Source: Patagioenas fasciata (lineage: Eukaryota > Chordata > Aves > Columbiformes > Columbidae). Taken from it: a DNA stretch of 64,000 nucleotides. Positions 59,225 to 64,000 of this stretch are shown here, one piece after another. The first letter of the stretch is position 1. Each line of letters starts with the position of its first letter. The stretch covers positions 40,373,501 through 40,437,500 of the forward strand of contig NC_092526.1 in NCBI RefSeq assembly GCF_037038585.1, given 5' to 3'. The notes under the pieces were generated by a model that saw nothing but the letters and a program-made list of their open reading frames with translations, was not told where the DNA came from and ran no database searches. The translations under genes and the position numbers were made by a program.

Positions 59225-59290
59225 TCTGGGCAGCCTGAACGTCCCTCCTTTGCTTTAACACCATCACCCCTTGTCCTGTCGCAACACTCC
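59225..59290 (-). mobile_element. Possible old CR1 fragment
   Basis: GGGCAGCCTGAACGTCCCTC, then AACACCATCACCCCTTGTCC and TGTCGCAACAC match the order of an older CR1 3' region read backwards. It is short and diverged, and no 3' terminus is seen. Confidence 0.4.
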
Positions 59291-59887
59291 CGAGCTCGTG
59301 TGGCATCAGACCTGTGGAAAGCTTTCTGATATAATGGTGAGGAAACTGGTTTTTGTTGTGTTTTCTTGCTAGCCAGGAGTGAGACATGGCCACCTTCACC
59401 CCCACGTGTCTCCACACCCACTCAGTTCCTCTGTGTCTCCCTTTTGCTTTTCTCCCAGGAAAGTTTCTGTCAAAATGCAGGACCTTCTTTTAGAAGGTCC
59501 CACGTGTCCACGCTGACACTGAGCCGCTGCTTTAAAAGTTGCATAAGCAATCCATAAGCGGTGTTATTTTGGGTTTTTATTTTCCCCCACAATAGCAATA
59601 GTGAAGTGTCAAAAATCTCAAGCTCCTGCTATCAGATTCTAAGCCTAAACCCCGTTTCTCAGCCGGTTTTCTGTCCCCGCTCCCGGGCAGTCAGGTGCTG
59701 TGACACGGCTCCATCATGCCCCAGCAAACAGAAAAATGATTTCCAACTGGCAAACACGCTGTTTACTTTCCCAAAAAACTGCGCTTTCCCATCTGACAGC
59801 TGATCAAGGGATCTCTCGCTGCTGTCAGCACGGAGAAACGTTTAAACACAGGGATGGAAGTTTAAACATTTTCTCATTATCACAGGA

Positions 59888-59933
59888 TAAAAAAAAAAAT
59901 AAATAAATTTTAAAAATAATAATAAAAAAATAA
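59888..59933. repeat. A-rich low-complexity run
   Basis: AAAAAAAAAATAAATAAATT followed by further AATAAT and AAAAAAATAA units. Simple AT-rich sequence. Confidence 0.9.
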
Positions 59934-59952
59934 GGGCGTTGAGCCTCTCGGC

Positions 59953-60060
59953 CCACCTGCTGTGCCAGTAATGAAGCGGCGTCACGTGCGCAGCCGGCGA
60001 GAACTTTCATCTGTGCCCCGATGTCACTGCCGAGGTGACACCTGTCACACCTGTCATCTG
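59953..60060. promoter_or_regulatory. Cluster of E-box and T-box-like motifs
   Basis: CACCTG at about 59954, 60039 and 60048, CACGTG at 59983-59988, a palindromic AGGTGACACCT at 60033-60043 and TCACACCT (T-box half-site) directly after, in a CpG-containing patch within AT-rich surroundings. The motifs are read directly; enhancer function is inference. Confidence 0.25.
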
Positions 60061-60907
60061 ACCCGCGCCCGCCTTTCATCTGGGCTCCCCAAATGCGGCT
60101 CTGCCTCGCGGGGGGGGTGTTTTCCCACCGCCTTTTCCCCCCTTTAAAGAGCATCGCACGCTTGTGCCATTACAGACCAGGGTTTGCAGGTGTTGAAGTC
60201 CTTGGATTTTTTCCTGGGGATATGTAATTTGGCCAGCGGACTTGCTCTGGGCTGGAGTAAAACAGAGAATCTTGGCCTGGGAAATAAGTTATTTCATTTA
60301 CTTCAAGATGTTTTTAAAGCAAATATTTAAGTCTGCTGTTAAACTCTTTACATCAAAGAGGATGTTAAGGCATTTCTCCAAAATCTCAGATTTGTTTTTA
60401 ATTCTTTATTAGGTGGTGAGAAGAAGGTGCTTGGTGACCCTTGAGCACAATGATCTCCATTGACATGCGCTTCATAAACTCTCACCTGCTTTACCAAGGC
60501 ATCCTACCCCTGCTAGGTAGGATGTGTTTCCAGTCTTCTCTGGAAAAGAAGGAAAGGGCAATCCTGCAATTCTCTGCAAACATCTGGGATTTGTTTGGTG
60601 AGACCTTCAGCAGCAAACACCTTGGTGTGAGATGGGCTCACGTACGTGACAGCAGTGCTGAGCACTCGCCAGAGCCTGGGTGGTTATGACCCCAAACCAG
60701 AACATCAGACATGCGGGTGTGCCAGGAATGGGCACTCACACAGGCCACACGTGAGCAGGATGAAGGCAAGGGAGTCTGAACTTCAGGGCTTCCTCCTGCT
60801 CCTCCTCACCCACACTCAGCGCTACATCAAGCCTGAGGCTTCCCTTGACCCCTTCGTGGTCTGATCCAGCCCACCAAACCAAGAACAACTGGCCCAGCAA
60901 AAGAGTT

Positions 60908-61415
60908 CACAGAATCACATCCCAGAATGTCAGGGGTTGGAAGGGCCCTGGAAAGCTCATCCAGTGCAATCCCCCCATGGAGCAGGAACACCCAGATGAG
61001 GTTCCACAGGAAGGTGTCCAGGCGGGTTTGAATGTCTGCAGAGAAGGAGACTCCACAGCCTCCCTGGGCAGCCTGGGCCAGGCTCTGACACCCTCACCAG
61101 GAACAAGTTTCTTCTCATGTTTAAGTGGAACCTCCTGAGTTCCAGTTTGCACCCCTTGCCCCTTGTCCTATCACTGGTTGTCACCGAGAAGAGCCTGGCT
61201 CCATCCTCCTGACACTCCCCCTTTCCATATTGATCCCCAGGAATGAGTCACCCCTCAGTCTCCTCTTCTCCAGCTCCAGAGCCCCAGCTCCCTCAGCCTT
61301 TCCTCACACGGGAGATGCTCCACTCCCTTCAGCATCTTGGTGGCTGCGCTGGACTCTCTCCAGCAGTTCCCTGTCCTTCTGGAACTGAGGGGCCACAACT
61401 GGACACAATATTCTA
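60908..61415 (-). mobile_element. CR1 LINE, young family, about 510 bp
   Basis: The 3' terminus is at the low end (CACAGAATCACATCCCAGAA) and the copy is truncated after GACACAATATTCTAG. It shares GGGCCCTGG with the copies at 30625, 50808 and 55873 and is otherwise near-identical to the family. Confidence 0.93.
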
Positions 61416-64000
61416 GTTCCTGTTTTTCCACCTGGTTAGTGAGTTGAATGAGCTCATCAAGGGCTGAGAGAAGGGCCAGAGAGCAAAAGAGAGGCCCTGC
61501 AGCTTGCAGTGGGGAGGGAAATGGAAGCAGGGCTGTCTTTTGGGAGTTTGGAGGCTGGAGATGTTTCCAACTAATGTTCTGGAAAGTGATTCAGTTCCCA
61601 TTGTTAGATCCCTCACTTCCCATGCATAATAAATCCTCTCATTTAACGCATTGTGGCCGTTTCGTGGCTCCCAATGAGGAGCAGACATGCAACCATACCC
61701 ATGGCAGTAGAGATCCTGCTTCTTCACTGCCCTTAGTCATGTCCAGGGTGTGGAGGGACCGCAGAACCCCCTGTCCCAGCTTGTGCCTCATTTACAGCTG
61801 CTCTGAACATGCATGTGACAATCCATTGGTGGAGGGTTATCTTCTAACTGTGCAGCCAACCGGCCACTTTAGAAAATATTCTTATTTGTACCAATTCTTA
61901 AAAGGTTTTGCAATGCAACAGCCAGCACCAGTGTGCTCAAGAACTGTTGATTTTCTTCTAAGAAGGTTCCAAATGCCCTTCTCTCCACAAATAAACCTGC
62001 ACGTGGGAAGCTGACACAGAGATATACACTTAAGTAGAGCTCTATAGGGTACTCTGGTCTGATCTTCCTTGTACTGCTGTGAGGTCACTCTGCTGTTATT
62101 CCAGATTCACTGCAGAGCAAATAAGAGGCAGAAGATCCTAAAATAGAGACAAATTTCTGTTTGGTGTTGCCAGGGGAGGTCAGGGATTCGCACTCACTGT
62201 GAGAGTGGCTGGTGTTTGGCTGCTGCCCATTTCTCTGGTGTTTCCCCTTCGGTCCATGATGGGTTCTGTTCCCGTGCCTCAGTGCTCTGCATTACAATTG
62301 CTCAGAGAAGTTCTCCCAGTCATGCCAGTGACGCTGCTCAGATGAATAAGAAGTATTGGAGAAGGTTTGCATGCCTGCTCCTTAATGATTTAACTTTGTC
62401 TTCCATTTCTCCGCAGATCTGCTGTGAGGTTACACTGAGGCTTCTGGTTTCTGATGCTGAGCTGAGAAGAACCGTCCCAGATAACCGAGCCTAAGCGGAC
62501 TGGTACACCAACACAGTAAGTTATTTGCTTTCCCACTTCTCCCAGGAAGGTTTCAGTGAGACATTTCACAGTAACAGTAGTCGAGAAAGAAGCTCTGATT
62601 TCCCCACGCCTCCTGATCAGCGCTCGCCTCGGATGAGCTTTTCCTTCTCGTTGTCTGTCAGCAGCTGTGCGATTGAGGAGATTAAAACGCCCTCGTAACT
62701 TGTTAATGAGCCAGGATTCTCTGCAGAGCTGGACCAAAAATGGCCCATGTTAGGCTGCAGCTTGATTCTTTGCTATCTCCCCTCTGCTCACCAACACCTG
62801 CACACATTTGGGACACAGGGTAAGAAGACCCCCTGAATTCAGCTCTAAGCAACCGGTCTGCAATGCACATGTCGAACGCTCTGCTGGTGTGGAACCAGGA
62901 CGCTGGTAATCCTGTTAGCAACGGCAGAAGCTCCCTCTAGGAAATGATAACGAAAAGTCTTAAACAGTTCCTTTTGTTGACAACTTTATCCAAGAAACCA
63001 TCTTCCCTGGAGACTCCACTCAACTTTTGAATAATCCCCGCCTTCCCTCAGGAGCTCTTTTGTCAAAGGAGATTGTAGGCGAACCCCAGGAATGACAGGT
63101 CTCTGTGAGCCTTGGACCAGCCTCCGCATTCTTTCGATTGTCAGTCCCCATCTGTCCTGTTTGTACATCAATCTTCTGGTCCAGGGATCTCTCTATTAAG
63201 TGACACATGGTTGAGTTTATTCTGCATGCCCAGTGTCCAGACTGTGCTGTTGCATCTTCGTTGCCAAGTCAATCGTTCTGACATTGCTTTCTGAAAAACA
63301 AAAGGCTGGACATCTGCACAATTTCATTCCCTTCTACTGAAAGGTGATTTTTAAAAATACCACTCCCTCTAAACTCTGCTCTTGTTTTATACTCTCAAAC
63401 ATTTTGCTTCATTTTTCATTTTGTCAATATCAAGAGTTATTTCAAAGATGTAACAGAGGGTAGAATCTTCCCCTGTTGTAAAGGAACTCTGTTAGGATAT
63501 AAATCCATGGCCTAAGTCCTGAATTGAAAGGAAAAATTAAGCCTAATTCCAAATATTCTGCAGGGCTGGTGACTTCAGCGGCTCTGCTTGTTAACAGCTG
63601 ATTTAATCTTCCCGTAGGTTCAGCCACACATTGCTAGTCCAGTGGCACATACACACATTATTTATCCACATTTTGAGCTGCAGCACAAGAGCGGAGGCGA
63701 ATTCCAGTGCTCCGTATGTTCCTCCTCAGCAGGTGAAGAGCCGGACCAGGGCTGAAAGCGGTCGGAGCGTTGGCGCGGAGCGTGTGTCACCTGGGATCGC
63801 TGCCGGCACTGCCGCGGCCCTTCCTGACGCCAGCAGGAGAACGCGGAGGAGCCCGCAGTGCCGTTGTTGAATTGAAACTGAAATTGTACCTTGCCATGGT
63901 GCTCAGCGCCCGCGGATTCCTGACTGCGCCTGGTGTGTTGAATTTTTCAGTTTTGTCTGCTTCTCTGGCCCGTTCCCTTGTGTACCCAGGAAATTCCGTT
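61416..64000. other. Non-coding DNA to the window edge
   Basis: No exon or recent repeat recognised. A small CpG-richer patch at about 63690-63870 carries an open frame of 79 codons without recognisable family; it could be a weak promoter or nothing. In mammals CDK15 lies upstream of FZD7, so its 3' exons might lie beyond this edge on the minus strand. I found none inside. Confidence 0.45.

Larger units (their letters stand above)
56821..60907. other. Non-coding DNA
   Basis: About 4.1 kb. TTAATTAA at 59027-59034, an A/T-rich run (59888-59933), an E-box/T-box-like cluster (59953-60060) and a TCF/LEF-like ACATCAAAG at 60350-60358. A GGGCCAGATTCTGATCTGAT stretch near 58616 resembles one end of an ancient amniote repeat, weakly. 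No exon recognised. Confidence 0.45.

Noticed and set aside
751..60358. ATCAAAG / ACATCAAAG sites as a Wnt feedback enhancer
   Set aside because: The sites are scattered singly at about chance frequency; no cluster is seen.
1..64000. CRISPR array, operon, phage or other prokaryotic system
   Set aside because: The sequence is plainly vertebrate nuclear DNA; the tandem repeats have no spacers and no associated genes.

Overview
This window is nuclear DNA of a bird. The main evidence is a dense set of CR1 LINE fragments carrying the avian-style 3' end (ATTCTGTGAT or ATTCTATGAT), several of them nearly identical. The only protein-coding gene I can support is an intact, intronless Frizzled receptor, FZD7, on the minus strand at 13579-15300. 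The dominant CR1 type resembles copies I associate with Neoaves rather than chicken, but that placement is a weak inference.

Layout. Positions 1-12100 are single-copy non-coding DNA downstream of FZD7, with one young CR1 (4124-4525) and one CR1 3' stub (6629-6720). Positions 12100-15830 hold the FZD7 transcription unit: a 3'UTR of about 1.5 kb with a candidate poly(A) signal at 12128, a 573-codon CDS, and a GC-rich 5'UTR with a 10-codon upstream ORF. A CpG island covers about 13.57-16.26 kb. It contains a promoter-like block of GC boxes, two CCAAT boxes 52 bp apart and a TATA-like element. Positions 16.3-24.7 kb are mostly unique non-coding DNA with AT-rich, homeodomain-motif blocks.

From 24.7 kb to the right end, CR1 insertions dominate: eleven copies of one young family, two of a second family, and several older fragments, including one ancient element of about 0.9 kb. 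The same half holds three large tandem arrays: an all-purine AAGGG/AGGAG/AAGAG tract of about 0.6 kb (37.63-38.23 kb), an ATCCC array (50.59 kb), and a 19-20 bp BamHI-containing minisatellite of 0.84 kb (53.58-54.42 kb) with an internal 118 bp duplication.

No exon of a neighbouring gene, no tRNA or rRNA gene, and no CRISPR array was recognised. I see no new multi-gene system. The observations most worth a second look are the purine tract, the minisatellite, the CR1 history, and the FZD7 leader and promoter. The remaining long open frames are antisense shadows of the CpG-rich CDS, frames through tandem repeats, or frames through CR1 copies. The exceptions are a few isolated unexplained frames such as 52269-53072.
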